A DNA stretch of 64,000 nucleotides from Micromonospora sp. NBC_01740 (GTDB lineage: Bacteria > Actinomycetota > Actinomycetes > Mycobacteriales > Micromonosporaceae): positions 2,666,001 through 2,730,000 of the forward strand of contig NZ_CP109150.1 in the NCBI RefSeq assembly GCF_035920365.1, in the 5' to 3' direction. Position numbers and translations under genes: made by a program. The notes under the pieces were generated by a model. The model was not told the origin of the DNA and did no database searches. It saw only the letters and a program-made list of their open reading frames with translations. Within the stretch, counting starts at the first letter, position 1; every line of letters starts with the position of its first letter. Below, in pieces: positions 50,657 through 61,423 of the stretch.

Positions 50657-51874
50657 TCAGGTGGCGGGGGTCGGGACGAGTTCGGGGGTGGGCGCGAGGG
50701 TGGCGGCGGTGCGGCGGCGGCGCAGCTCGATCGGGAGCACGGCCAGCGCCACCAGCGCCCCGACCGCGCCGGTGACCGCGAAGCCCCAGGCCGGTGCGGA
50801 GGCGTCGATGACGGCGCCCGCGAGGGGTGCGCCGATCGCCATGCCGATCGTGACCGCCGAGCCGTGCAGGCCCATCGCCTCGCCGCGTACGGAGGCGGGG
50901 ACCAGCCGGCTGACCGCGTCCGAGGTGGCCGCGATGGTCGGCGCGCAGAGCGCCCCGGCGGGGATCAGCGCCAGGCAGAGCAGCCACCAGTGCGCCCCGC
51001 CCAGCCCGACCGGGATGGTGCAGAGGCTGAGGGCGGCCATCAGGACCAGCGGCGGGAAGGAGCGGGTGACCGCCCCGTACGCGAAGCCGCCGACCAGCGA
51101 CGCGACCGCCCAGACGGCGAGAACGGCGCCCGTCCACCCGACGTCGCCGTTCTCCCGCAACACGGCGACCACCGCCACGTCGGTGCCGCCGAGCACCAGC
51201 ATGCCGGCGGCGCTGACCGCCAGCACGGCGAGCAGGCGCGGGGTGAGCCACGACCGGCGGGGCACCCGCGGCTGCGGGCCGGCCGGCTCGCCGCCGCCGC
51301 GGATGGGCGGGTTCAGCACCCAGAACGCGATACCGGCGGCGACGATGCCGGCGCCCACCAGGTGGAGCGTGGTGCGCGGGGAGATCGCGGTGGCCGCCGC
51401 AACGGCCAGCGCGGGGCCGACCATGAACGACAGTTCCACCGACATCGAGTCCAGCGCGTACGCGGGGCGGCGCCGCTCCGGCGGCACCATCGCGGCGATG
51501 GACTGCCGGATCACCGAGAAGATCGGCAGGGCGAGCGAGCCGGCCAGGAACGCGGCGGGCAGCAGCACCGGGTACGGCAGCATCGGTGCGGTGGACCAGA
51601 AGACCGCCTCGGCGATCCCGGTCAGCACGAGCACCGGCCGCAGGCCGCGCCGGTCGACCAGGCGGCCGAGCAGCGGGCCGCCGATCGCGGCTCCCACGGT
51701 GATCGCCGCGCCGACGAGCCCGGCCGCTCCGTAGCCGCGCCCGAGGTCGAGCACGACGTAGAACGTCAGGGTCACCCCGGTGGCGGTGAGCGGGACGCGG
51801 GCGAGCACCGACACCAGCAGCAACGACCGGAGACCGGGCAGGGCGAGCGCCTCCCGGTAAGGCTTCAGGTTCAT
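50657..51874 (-). CDS. MFS transporter
   Basis: A 405-residue major facilitator protein with 12 predicted helices. The loop 2-3 motif appears as GPLLGRLVDRRGLRPVLVL and a similar signature recurs in the second half. It is probably a drug or metabolite exporter of the SetA/YcaD-like style; substrate unknown. It lies 65 bp downstream of pncA on the same strand. Confidence 0.88.
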   Translation of the reverse strand: MNLKPYREALALPGLRSLLLVSVLARVPLTATGVTLTFYVVLDLGRGYGAAGLVGAAITVGAAIGGPLLGRLVDRRGLRPVLVLTGIAEAVFWSTAPMLPYPVLLPAAFLAGSLALPIFSVIRQSIAAMVPPERRRPAYALDSMSVELSFMVGPALAVAAATAISPRTTLHLVGAGIVAAGIAFWVLNPPIRGGGEPAGPQPRVPRRSWLTPRLLAVLAVSAAGMLVLGGTDVAVVAVLRENGDVGWTGAVLAVWAVASLVGGFAYGAVTRSFPPLVLMAALSLCTIPVGLGGAHWWLLCLALIPAGALCAPTIAATSDAVSRLVPASVRGEAMGLHGSAVTIGMAIGAPLAGAVIDASAPAWGFAVTGAVGALVALAVLPIELRRRRTAATLAPTPELVPTPAT

Positions 51875-51939
51875 GTCGGTGCGTACCTCCGCCGGACATC
51901 CTCGGCCGGAGGTACGACACCCGCCAACGAATTACGGCC

Positions 51940-52521
51940 TCATGCGGCCCTGATCACAGGCTCCCCGCGCAGGGTCACCCCGGCGCCGTCCATCGCCCGC
52001 AGCGCGACGTCCGTGGTGGGCGGGGCGACGGCGGCGGTGAGGTCCAGCAGGACGGTGGTGGCGAAGCCCTCCCGGGCGGCGTCCAGGGCGGTCGCCCGTA
52101 CGCAGTGGTCGGTGGCGATCCCCACCACGTCGATCCGGTCCACGCCACGCTGGCGCAGCCAGTCGGCCAGGCTCTCGCCGCCCTCGGCGTGCCCCTCGAA
52201 GCCGGAGTACGCGGCCGCGTACTCGCCCTTGTGGAAGATCGCCTCGATCCGGTCGGTGGCCAGGTCGGGGTGGAACTCCGCGCCCGGGGTGCCCACCACG
52301 CAGTGCCGCGGCCAGCACTCCACGAAGTCCGGCGGGTCGCCGAAGTGGGCGCCCGGGTCGACGTGGTGGTCCTTCGTCGCGACGACGTGGTCCCAGCGGT
52401 CCGGCTCGGCGGCGAGGAGCCGGGTGATCCCGGCCGCCACGCCGGCCCCGCCGCCCACGGCCAGCGAGCCGCCCTCGCAGAAGTCGTTCTGCACGTCCAC
52501 GATGATCAGCGCGTTGCTCAC
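51940..52521 (-). CDS. pncA: Nicotinamidase
   Basis: A 193-residue isochorismatase-fold enzyme hydrolysing nicotinamide to nicotinate. The catalytic triad is visible in VDVQNDFCEGGSL (Asp), VATKDHHVDPGAHF (Lys and metal-site His) and IATDHCVRATALDA (Cys), and DWLRQRGV and the PGAEFHPDL segment fit PncA. GTG start behind AAGGAG. It lies 14 bp after pncB, forming the two-step nicotinamide salvage pair; by analogy with mycobacteria, PncA would also activate pyrazinamide. Confidence 0.93.
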   Translation of the reverse strand: MSNALIIVDVQNDFCEGGSLAVGGGAGVAAGITRLLAAEPDRWDHVVATKDHHVDPGAHFGDPPDFVECWPRHCVVGTPGAEFHPDLATDRIEAIFHKGEYAAAYSGFEGHAEGGESLADWLRQRGVDRIDVVGIATDHCVRATALDAAREGFATTVLLDLTAAVAPPTTDVALRAMDGAGVTLRGEPVIRAA

Positions 52522-52535
52522 CTGCTGCTCCTTCG

Positions 52536-53822
52536 TCAGTCGGCCGGGACGACCGTGACCGGGATGGCCGGGTCGCCGGCGGAGAGCTTGAGGCCCTCCC
52601 AGGGGATGGAGATCAGGCACTGTCGCAGGTGTTCCCGCGACTCGTCCAGGGTCGGCCGGTCGACCGGCTCGCCGCCGGCCAGGAACGAGTGCTGGAGCAG
52701 CCGGTCGTTGGGCCGGGGGTCCGGCACGCCCTGCGGCACGACGATCTCCTCGGTGGCGGTGCCGGTCGGCTTGTGCCGGCGTACGGCCACCTTCCGGCCG
52801 CCGATGGTGGCCTTGTGCTCGGAGCGCTTGACCACCGGGCGGCCCTCGACCTCTACGAGCTTGTAGACCAGCCCGGCGGTGGGCGCGCCGGAGCCGGTGA
52901 CCACGGCGGTGCCCGCGCCGTACATGTCGACAGGCTCGGCGGCGAGCGAGGCGATGGCGTGCTCGTCGAGGTCACCGGAGACGATGATCTTGGTTTCGGT
53001 GGCGCCCAGCGAGTCGAGCAGCTCGCGGGACTGCTGCGCGATCACCGCCAGATCGCCCGAGTCGATCCGCACCGCCCGCAGGTCAGGCCCGGCCACCGCG
53101 ATCGCGTTGCGGATGCCCTGGCTGATGTCGTACGTGTCGACCAGCAGCGTGGTGTCCTTGCCCAGCGTGGCGACCTGCGAGGCGAACGCGGCCCGCTCGT
53201 CGGAGTGCAGCAGGGTGAACGCGTGCGCGGCCGTGCCGGCGGTCGGGATGCCGTAGCGCAGCCCGGCGGCGAGGTTCGAGGTGAACCGGAAACCGGCCAG
53301 GTACGCGGCCCGCGCCGCGGCCACCGCCGCCTCCTCGTGCGCGCGCCGGGAGCCCATCTCGATGAGCGTCCGTCCGCGTGCCGCGGTGACCATCCGCGCG
53401 GCGGCTGCGGCCACGGCGCTGTCGTGGTTGAGCACGGAGAGGATGAGCGTCTCCAGCACCACGCACTCGGCGAAGCCGCCGGAGACGGTGAGGATCGGCG
53501 AGCTGGGGAAGAACAGCTCGCCCTCGGCGTAGCCCTCGATGTCGCCAGTGAAGCGGTAGTCGCGCAGCCAGGCGGCGGCCTGCTCGTCGACCACCCCGGT
53601 ACGCCGCAGGAAGTCGACCTCGTCGGCGTCGAAGCGGAAGTCGCGGATCAGCTCGATCAGCCGGCCGGTGCCGGCCACCACCCCGTAGCGACGACCTGCG
53701 GGCAGCCGGCGGCTGAACACCTCGAAGACGCAGCGGCGGTCGGCGGAGCCGTCGCGGAGGGCGGCACTGACCATGGTCAGCTCGTAGTGGTCGGTCAGCA
53801 GCGCGGGGCGAAGGGTGCTCAC
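52536..53822 (-). CDS. pncB: Nicotinate phosphoribosyltransferase
   Basis: A 428-residue enzyme joining nicotinate and PRPP to form nicotinate mononucleotide, feeding NAD synthesis. Family segments are LLTDHYELTMVSAAL, RVFEVFSR-like FEVFSRRLP, EMGSRRAHEEAA, VDTYDISQGIRNA and VRIDSGDL. The GTG start is fixed by the TAGGCT -10 box six bases upstream. It is transcribed with pncA. In M. tuberculosis pncB1 also lies next to clpS. Confidence 0.93.
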   Translation of the reverse strand: MSTLRPALLTDHYELTMVSAALRDGSADRRCVFEVFSRRLPAGRRYGVVAGTGRLIELIRDFRFDADEVDFLRRTGVVDEQAAAWLRDYRFTGDIEGYAEGELFFPSSPILTVSGGFAECVVLETLILSVLNHDSAVAAAAARMVTAARGRTLIEMGSRRAHEEAAVAAARAAYLAGFRFTSNLAAGLRYGIPTAGTAAHAFTLLHSDERAAFASQVATLGKDTTLLVDTYDISQGIRNAIAVAGPDLRAVRIDSGDLAVIAQQSRELLDSLGATETKIIVSGDLDEHAIASLAAEPVDMYGAGTAVVTGSGAPTAGLVYKLVEVEGRPVVKRSEHKATIGGRKVAVRRHKPTGTATEEIVVPQGVPDPRPNDRLLQHSFLAGGEPVDRPTLDESREHLRQCLISIPWEGLKLSAGDPAIPVTVVPAD

Positions 53823-53828
53823 CGCCCC

Positions 53829-53834
53829 AGCCTA
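53829..53834 (-). promoter_or_regulatory. -10 box of a leaderless promoter (TAGGCT)
   Basis: On the minus strand TAGGCT ends six bases before the pncB GTG, in the 16-bp gap after the LAL regulator stop, so pncB-pncA can be transcribed independently of the regulator. Confidence 0.5.
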
Positions 53835-53838
53835 GGGT

Positions 53839-56514
53839 TCACCCGCCATCGCCGCCGTCGTGGCCCGGGATCGCCCGCAGGGCGGCCCGCAGCTCGGCCC
53901 GGCCGGCGACGCCGAGCTTGCCGTAGATCCGCTGGAGGTGGTTCTCCACCGTGCGGGCCGAGAGGTAGAGCCGCTCGGCGATGACCCGGCTGGTCACCCC
54001 GTCGGCGGCGAGCCGGGCCACCTGCCACTCGCGTTCGCTCAGCGCCGGGAGGCCGGCCTGCAACGCCGGGGTACGGACCAGGTCGCAGCGGCCGAGCAGG
54101 GCGGCGAGGTGTTCCCGGGCCGCGGCCGTCGCCGGGGACCGCTGCCGGCGCAGCCGGTCCAGGGCGGTGGCGGTGGCCTCCGCCGCGTAGACGGTCAGCT
54201 CGAGCGCGTCGAAGCCGTCGGCGACCGCCAGCAGTTCGTCGGCGGAGCCGCCCGCGGTGGCCCGGGCGTGCCGGGCGAGCAGCGGGGGCAGCAGCCCGTC
54301 GACCCGCTCGGAGAGCTCGGCGAGCCGCTGCGCGACGGTGCGCCGGCCGCCGTCGGAGCAGGTCGGGCCGAGCGGCGCGGTCGCCTGGCCCAGCCGGACC
54401 AGGTCGTGCAGCACGTGCACCTCGTGGCCGGCGAAGCCGTCCGCGCGCAGCCGGTCGGCCAGCCCGCTCAGGTGCTTGACGGCGCCGGACACGTCGCCAC
54501 CGGCGGCGAGCACCGCGCCCCGGGCCTGCTCCAGCCACGGGTACAGCACGATCATGCCCGGGGCGTGGGTGCGGTCGGCCTCCGCCATCGCCTCGGCCGC
54601 CTGCGCGGCGTCGCCCCGCAGCGCCGCCGCCTGGGCCCGCTCGGCCTGGGCCAGTCCCGCGTAGACCCGGCTGGTGGCGAGCACCGCGCAGGCGCCGAGG
54701 CTGGTCCGCAGCGCCGCGTCGCTCTGGCCGCGCAGCCGGGCCGCGTACGCCTGGAGGATGGCCAGGTAGCCGGTGCCGAGCCGGAAGTCGCCGGCCCCGG
54801 CCAGGTCGGCGAACTCGTCGGCCACGATCGCGTCGATGCCGGCCAGGTCGCCCGCGAGCGCCAGCCGGGTGCCCCGGGCCAGCTCCAGGGCCAGTTGCAG
54901 GTACGGCATGTCCGCCCGCCACCGGCCCGCCTCGGCCTGCACCCGGTTGATCGCGGTGGCGCTGCGGTGCAGCTGCCCCTGCGCGGCCTGGAGGTGGGCG
55001 ATCGTGCTGCGCGCCAGCTCCCGGGCGGCGACGCTCGCGGCCGGCCGGTCCAGCACCGTCTGCCCGAGCCGCAGCGCGATGCCGGTGTCCAGCCGGTGCA
55101 GCCGCATGATGCCCTCGAAGGCCAGCACCCGGGCCTGGTCGGCGGAGTCGGTCAGGGTCGACCGGCGGGCGGCGATCTCCTCCACCGTGGACTCCCGGCT
55201 CAGCCCCCAGTAGCTGACCATGCCCCGCACGGTCAGCCAGCGGCTCAGCCGCCGGTCGCCCTCGATGTCGGTGGCGACCGCGTCCAGCACCCCGATCGCC
55301 TCGTCCGGCCGGTCGGCGAACATCAGGATGGTGGCCAGCAGCTCCGCCGCGTCGAAGCCGCCGCCCGCGTCGAGCGCCGCGCGGGCCAGCCGGGTCGCCA
55401 GCGGTACGTCGTAGCGGGCGAACGCCTGCCGGGCCGCGTCGAGCAGCAGGGCCGGATCCTGCGCGGTGCCCGAGTCGAGCCGCCACACGGCCACCCGGAG
55501 CAGGTCGTCGCGGCGTCGCTTGCCGACCAGCTCCAGCAGCTCGGCGAGGCGGGCCTGCAACCGTCGCGTCCGGCTGACGGGGCAGCGGCGGCGCATCACC
55601 TCGCCGTAGAGCGGGTGGGCCAGCCGCACGTTCGCCCGGCGGTCGTCGTGTTCCACGGCGATCAGCCCGCGTTCCTCGGCGGTCTCCACGTCCACCGGGT
55701 CGGCGGCCTGGTTGAGCAGGTGCAGGCCGAGCGGTTCACCGAAGGCGACCAGCTCCACCACCCCGCGTACGCCCGAGGTGAGCTGGCCGATCCGGACGTC
55801 GATCAGGTCGGTCAGGTTGGGCGCCAGCTCCAGCCGGCCGGTCCACTTCCAGATCCCGTACGTGCGGGTCAGCTCCCCGCGGTCGGCGGCGAACACCAGC
55901 TCGCGCAGCAGCAGCGGGTTGCCCTCGGAGAGCCGGCCGAGCCGGTCGGCGGAGGTGGCGTCGACCGGTCCCTCCAGGATCGCGGAGAGCAGCCGTGTGG
56001 TCTCGGCCGGCGGCAGCGGCCTCAGCTCGACGTGGTCGACCAGGCCGTCGGTCCACAGGGCGCGGATCGGCAGCGGGAGCTGCTCGCCGTCGCGTGACGT
56101 GCCGACGACCGTGGCGTTGTCGGAGCGGGCCACCAGGTGCACCAGCGCCGCCGACGGCGGGTCGAGCAGGTGCGCGTCGTCGACCGCGAGCACGATCCGG
56201 CGGCCGGCCGCCTGCTGCTGCAGCACGTCCACCGCCCAACGCAGGATGCCGGCGGGGGAGAGGCCCTGTGGCTGCTCCGTCGGGAGCACCTGGACGAGAC
56301 CGCCGAAGGGGAGCGCGGCCGTGGTGGCGCTGGCCGCGATCGTCCAGACGGCGTACCCGTCGCGGGGGAGGGCCGCCATCCCCTCGCGCAGCAGGCGGCT
56401 CTTGCCGATGCCCGCGTTGCCGCTGAAGAAGATGCCCCGCCGCTCCGCGCCGGTCACCGCCGACAGCAGACGGTTGAGCTCATCCGTTCGGCCGACGAAC
56501 CCCCACCGACTCAT
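53839..56514 (-). CDS. LAL-family (large ATP-binding) LuxR-type regulator
   Basis: An 891-residue regulator: N-terminal AAA/STAND ATPase (FVGRTDELNRLL, Walker A GNAGIGKSRLL, Walker B-like IVLAVDDAHLLDPPSA), a long TPR-like helical middle (about 330-810) and a C-terminal LuxR helix-turn-helix (LSEREWQVARLAADGVTSRV, ARTVENHLQRIYGKLGV). Such regulators often switch on secondary-metabolite or catabolic genes after binding an inducer. The ATG giving MSRWGFVGR is preferred; an in-frame ATG 15 codons upstream is possible. No cluster adjoins it, so the target is unknown. Confidence 0.88.
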   Translation of the reverse strand: MSRWGFVGRTDELNRLLSAVTGAERRGIFFSGNAGIGKSRLLREGMAALPRDGYAVWTIAASATTAALPFGGLVQVLPTEQPQGLSPAGILRWAVDVLQQQAAGRRIVLAVDDAHLLDPPSAALVHLVARSDNATVVGTSRDGEQLPLPIRALWTDGLVDHVELRPLPPAETTRLLSAILEGPVDATSADRLGRLSEGNPLLLRELVFAADRGELTRTYGIWKWTGRLELAPNLTDLIDVRIGQLTSGVRGVVELVAFGEPLGLHLLNQAADPVDVETAEERGLIAVEHDDRRANVRLAHPLYGEVMRRRCPVSRTRRLQARLAELLELVGKRRRDDLLRVAVWRLDSGTAQDPALLLDAARQAFARYDVPLATRLARAALDAGGGFDAAELLATILMFADRPDEAIGVLDAVATDIEGDRRLSRWLTVRGMVSYWGLSRESTVEEIAARRSTLTDSADQARVLAFEGIMRLHRLDTGIALRLGQTVLDRPAASVAARELARSTIAHLQAAQGQLHRSATAINRVQAEAGRWRADMPYLQLALELARGTRLALAGDLAGIDAIVADEFADLAGAGDFRLGTGYLAILQAYAARLRGQSDAALRTSLGACAVLATSRVYAGLAQAERAQAAALRGDAAQAAEAMAEADRTHAPGMIVLYPWLEQARGAVLAAGGDVSGAVKHLSGLADRLRADGFAGHEVHVLHDLVRLGQATAPLGPTCSDGGRRTVAQRLAELSERVDGLLPPLLARHARATAGGSADELLAVADGFDALELTVYAAEATATALDRLRRQRSPATAAAREHLAALLGRCDLVRTPALQAGLPALSEREWQVARLAADGVTSRVIAERLYLSARTVENHLQRIYGKLGVAGRAELRAALRAIPGHDGGDGG

Positions 56515-56716
56515 CGGGGCAGCATATCGATCGGAATCCGTCCGCGTGCACATCGTCACGCACCGAAGTTGAGTAGTCTCGTGATTACCTCTGAGTATTC
56601 GAAGTGTTCGGTCCCGGGACCTGGCCGCCCGTACTCTTCCGGCATCCGGGTGCCGTCACCGGACGATTCCATGCGGCCGGCCGCTGCCGGTCGCCTGCCA
56701 CGGGAGGCCGCTTTCG

Positions 56717-58255
56717 ATGAAGCCCGGTCCTCTCCCCGCCGTCGACAGGCCCGACGACATGGCCGGAGCCGAACTGCCCCGTCGGGACCGGCTGCCCGTC
56801 CGGCTGGGGGTGACCGAGCCCCGCCCGGAGGAGCCGCTGGCCGTGATCGGCGTCGGCCCGGCCGCCGCGGGGCGGCGCGAGGTGCTCGCCCACCTGCTCC
56901 AGCTCGATCCCGCCATGCTCGCCGTGCCCGCCGGCAGTTGGCTCGTGGTGCGCCACTCCCAGGTGCCGACGCGGGCCGCGTACGTGCCCGGCTACCGCCA
57001 GCCCCATTCCTACGGCGCCGACCGGCTGGCCGCCGGGCCGGCGCTCGCGCGCCCGCCGCGCCGGGTCGAGCTGAGCCTGCCCGAGCCCCTGCTGCGGCAC
57101 TTCAGCCTCGTCGACACGCCGGACACGGGTGCCCTCGGGGCGGCCGGCGGCCGGCTGCTGCTCGACGCGGCGGGCCGGTCCGGGGCGGTGCTCTTCGTGA
57201 TCGCCGCCGACCAGGCCTTCACCGCGGTCGAACTCCACCTGCTCGCCGACCTGGCCCGTGCCGGCGTCGGGGTCGTCTTCGCGGTCACCCCGGGCGCCGG
57301 TGGCTGGGCCCCGGTGCCGGAGGGCGCGGCCACGACGGATGGCACGGGGGCGTCCGTCGGGTCGGCCCCCGCACCGGTGGACCCGGTCGCGGTCACCGTC
57401 GAGGCGCACCGGGCGGCCCTGCTGGCCGCCGTGCCCGGGCTCGCCGACGCCCGCTGGTTCCCGATCGACGCCGCGGCTGACGGGGCGGACCTGCGCCGGG
57501 CGCTGGTCGGCTGGGCCGCCGACGAGGGGCTGCGACGGGCGAGCGCCGAGCCGCCGGTGCTGCCGGGGTCGCAGGGCCGGGTGCCGGTGGTGGCCGACCC
57601 GGGTGGCTGGTCGGAGCAGCTCGACCGGCAGGCCCGGTCCTCCTCCCGGCGCATCCGCCAGCACCTCGCCCTGGAGGTGGCGAACATCCACCTCCGCGTG
57701 GTGCAGGAGATCGTCTTCGGGGTCGGTTGCGCCGGCCTGCCGCAGCTGCTCGACCGCGAGATGGAGGCGCTGTCGCTGCTGGCCACCGCCCAGTGCGACG
57801 AGGCGGTGCGCGGGCTCGTCGAGGAGGCCGCCGGTCGGGTCTTCGGCGCGCCGCTGCCGGCGGGTGTCCGGCGGCGCCTCGACGCCCCGCTGCGCTGGGG
57901 CCTGACGGAGCACCGGGGCGAGCACGAGCTGGACCGCGTGCTGCTCGTCACCAGCACCGGCGGCGTGGCGGGACTGACCGGGACCGGCGCGACCGACACG
58001 CTGGCGAGCTACCCGGGCGTGGCGCGCGTGGAGGTGCTACCGCCGGTGGCCGTGGCCCTCTCGGGCGGCTGCTGGCAGCACTGGCGCAGCCCCGGCAACC
58101 ACGACCCCAACGCCGCCCGGGCCTGGGCGCAGCGCGCGCTGCGGGAGGTCGAACTGGAACTGTGCCGGGAGGTGTCCCGGCGGTTCGAGGTGGTCCGCCT
58201 CTCGCTGGACGGGGTGCTCTCCGATGCTGTCGACCACGGCATCCTGCTCGCCTGA
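56717..58255 (+). CDS. Dynamin-like protein with degenerate GTP-binding motifs (tentative)
   Basis: A 512-residue protein. A G3-like strand reads [14 protein letters not shown], followed by a strand with [16 protein letters not shown] and a helical C-terminal half (about 290-420: [20 protein letters not shown] and others), the layout of bacterial dynamin-family proteins. However, the expected P-loop GxxxxGK(S/T) is replaced by [14 protein letters not shown], so nucleotide binding is doubtful. ATG about ten bases after GGGAGG. It lies between the LAL regulator (divergent) and clpS. Assignment is tentative. Confidence 0.55.
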   Translation: MKPGPLPAVDRPDDMAGAELPRRDRLPVRLGVTEPRPEEPLAVIGVGPAAAGRREVLAHLLQLDPAMLAVPAGSWLVVRHSQVPTRAAYVPGYRQPHSYGADRLAAGPALARPPRRVELSLPEPLLRHFSLVDTPDTGALGAAGGRLLLDAAGRSGAVLFVIAADQAFTAVELHLLADLARAGVGVVFAVTPGAGGWAPVPEGAATTDGTGASVGSAPAPVDPVAVTVEAHRAALLAAVPGLADARWFPIDAAADGADLRRALVGWAADEGLRRASAEPPVLPGSQGRVPVVADPGGWSEQLDRQARSSSRRIRQHLALEVANIHLRVVQEIVFGVGCAGLPQLLDREMEALSLLATAQCDEAVRGLVEEAAGRVFGAPLPAGVRRRLDAPLRWGLTEHRGEHELDRVLLVTSTGGVAGLTGTGATDTLASYPGVARVEVLPPVAVALSGGCWQHWRSPGNHDPNAARAWAQRALREVELELCREVSRRFEVVRLSLDGVLSDAVDHGILLA

Positions 58256-58400
58256 GGGCGATCTGGTCGCCTGCGGCGTCGGTGCCGGGCGGCCGCCGCC
58301 CGCTGCCGCCCACGCCCTTGACCAGGCAGGACGCGGCGATCCGCGCCGGGCCGGCGTTCCGGTTCCTCGGTTCGCCGACTCCGGTGGCACGATGGGGGGC

Positions 58401-58691
58401 ATGGCGGCTCCGCAGGTTGCACCTGTCGAGACGCCGGACACCGATGAGGTGCCGGCGTCCGACCGGCCGTGGGTGACGATCGTGTGGGACGACCCGGTCA
58501 ACCTCATGACGTACGTGACCTGGGTCTTTCAGAAGCTCTTCGGCTACAGCCGGGAAAAGGCGGAAGAGCTCATGCTCGACGTGCACCACAAGGGCCGCGC
58601 CGTGGTCTCCAGCGGCGCCCGGGAGCGGATGGAGCACGACGCGTCGCAGCTGCACGCGTACGGGCTGTGGGCGACGGTGGACCGGTCGTGA
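58401..58691 (+). CDS. clpS: ATP-dependent Clp protease adaptor ClpS
   Basis: A 96-residue N-end-rule adaptor that hands substrates to the ClpAP/ClpCP protease. It has the family core [20 protein letters not shown], then [12 protein letters not shown] and a short disordered N-terminal tail. Its stop overlaps the DUF2017 start (GTGA). Confidence 0.93.
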   Translation: MAAPQVAPVETPDTDEVPASDRPWVTIVWDDPVNLMTYVTWVFQKLFGYSREKAEELMLDVHHKGRAVVSSGARERMEHDASQLHAYGLWATVDRS

Positions 58692-59188
58692 GCATGTTCC
58701 GTCGCCAGGGCGACCGCTACGTCGTCACCTTCGCCGTCGACGAGGTGCGGGTGCTGCGGAAGGTGGCATCCGAGGTGGTCGGGCTGCTCACCGACGGCTT
58801 CGACCACACCGACCCGGTGGTGGGCCGGCTCTTCCCCGAGGTCTACCCGGAGGACCCGTCCGGCACGGCCGAGTTCCGCCGCTACACCGAGGGCGACCTC
58901 AAGACCGCCAAGATCGACCAGGCTGGCGCGATCCTCGCGTCGCTGCCCGACGAGGCCGGCGGCGAGGTGCGTCTCGACGCGGAGGCGGCCGAGGCGTGGC
59001 TGCGGGCGCTCAACGACGCCCGGCTGGCGATGGGCGTCCGGCTGGAGATCAAGGACGGCACCGATCTCGGCGAGGAGCTCGACGACGCGGTCGCCGAGGA
59101 CCCGACCTCCAGCCGGGTGTTCCAACTGTCGGTCTACGCGTACCTCGGCTATCTCCAGGAATCCCTGCTCAACGCCTTGATCGACTAG
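58688..59188 (+). CDS. DUF2017 family protein
   Basis: A 166-residue, mostly helical protein always found beside clpS in actinobacteria. The family segments are [30 protein letters not shown] and [12 protein letters not shown], ending [16 protein letters not shown]. The GTG start overlaps the clpS stop, with an ATG two codons later as alternative. Its function is unknown, but coupling suggests a role in ClpS-dependent proteolysis. Confidence 0.88.
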   Translation: MSMFRRQGDRYVVTFAVDEVRVLRKVASEVVGLLTDGFDHTDPVVGRLFPEVYPEDPSGTAEFRRYTEGDLKTAKIDQAGAILASLPDEAGGEVRLDAEAAEAWLRALNDARLAMGVRLEIKDGTDLGEELDDAVAEDPTSSRVFQLSVYAYLGYLQESLLNALID

Positions 59189-59228
59189 GCGTGACCGGCA
59201 CCACCTCAACGTCGCGGCAGGTACGCGT

Positions 59229-59234
59229 TAGGCT
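59229..59234 (+). promoter_or_regulatory. -10 box of a leaderless promoter (TAGGCT)
   Basis: TAGGCT ends seven bases before the GTG at 59242, supporting that start for the mec gene over an upstream GTG at 59191. Confidence 0.5.
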
Positions 59235-59241
59235 GGACCAC

Positions 59242-59730
59242 GTGCTGAGCATCGACCGGTCGATCATCGACGCGATCGTCGCCCACGCCCGGCGGGACCA
59301 TCCCGACGAGGCGTGCGGCGTGGTCGCCGGTCCCGCCGGCAGCGACACCCCCACCCGGCACATTCCGATGGACAACGCGGCCCGTTCCATGACGTTCTAC
59401 GAGTTCGACTCGATGGAGCAGCTGCGGGTGTGGCGCGAGATGGACGACCGGGACGAGGAGCCCGTCGTCATCTACCACTCGCACACCGCCACGGAGGCCT
59501 ACCCGTCCCGCACGGACATCTCGTTCGCCGGTGAGCCCGGCGCGCACTACCTGCTGGTCTCCACCCGCGACGCCGACACGGAGGAGATCCGCTCCTTCCG
59601 GATCGTCGACGGCGTGGTGACCGAGGAGCCGGTCCGGATCGTGGACGCGGGGGTGGACCCGCACGCCGTGCAGTCCTACATGTTCGGGCAGAGCCCGGCG
59701 ACGGTCGACTACGAGTGTTCCGGCCGCTGA
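59242..59730 (+). CDS. mec: JAMM/Mov34 metalloprotease, Mec-like
   Basis: A 162-residue zinc peptidase. The JAMM motif is complete: Glu23 in PDEACGVV, then YHSHTATEAYPSRTD giving His79, His81, Ser89 and Asp92. In M. tuberculosis the equivalent (Rv1334) releases cysteine from its adduct on the sulfur carrier CysO. The cysO and cysM genes follow directly, so the same pathway is expected. The start is set by the leaderless -10 box. Confidence 0.9.
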   Translation: MLSIDRSIIDAIVAHARRDHPDEACGVVAGPAGSDTPTRHIPMDNAARSMTFYEFDSMEQLRVWREMDDRDEEPVVIYHSHTATEAYPSRTDISFAGEPGAHYLLVSTRDADTEEIRSFRIVDGVVTEEPVRIVDAGVDPHAVQSYMFGQSPATVDYECSGR

Positions 59731-61137
<1,407 letters not shown>

Positions 61138-61275
61138 CGTCCCGTGGCCGGGCGGCCGACCCACGTCGGTGGCCCGGCCGCCCGTCACGGCCCCCGCGAC
61201 GTGGCCGGCCCGCTCACCCAGCGCTACCGTCGGACGCCGTCTCGTCACGGGATCCGGGCGGGCGGCCCGGACGGG

Positions 61276-61291
61276 TGTCACGTTGGTGACA
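61276..61291. promoter_or_regulatory. Inverted repeat in the cysM-MBL gap
   Basis: TGTCAC and GTGACA flank four bases. It is the only clear symmetry in the 286-bp gap, which carries no gene; the rhomboid and murI genes expected here in mycobacteria are missing. It could be an operator of the MBL gene. Confidence 0.35.
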
Positions 61292-61423
61292 ACTTCCTGT
61301 GGATGACTCTTGTCGTCGCGCGGGCGCGCGTAGGCTGCCCTGCGTGGTGTACGCGCCGGTAGAGATCATCCACAGCGGGACCGTCGACGCGGAAACTACG
61401 CATAGTTACAGTGAGAATACTCG

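Noticed and set aside
53860..56097. Plus-strand open frame of about 745 codons opposite the LAL regulator
   Set aside because: Same composition artefact; the minus strand carries recognisable ATPase and LuxR motifs throughout.
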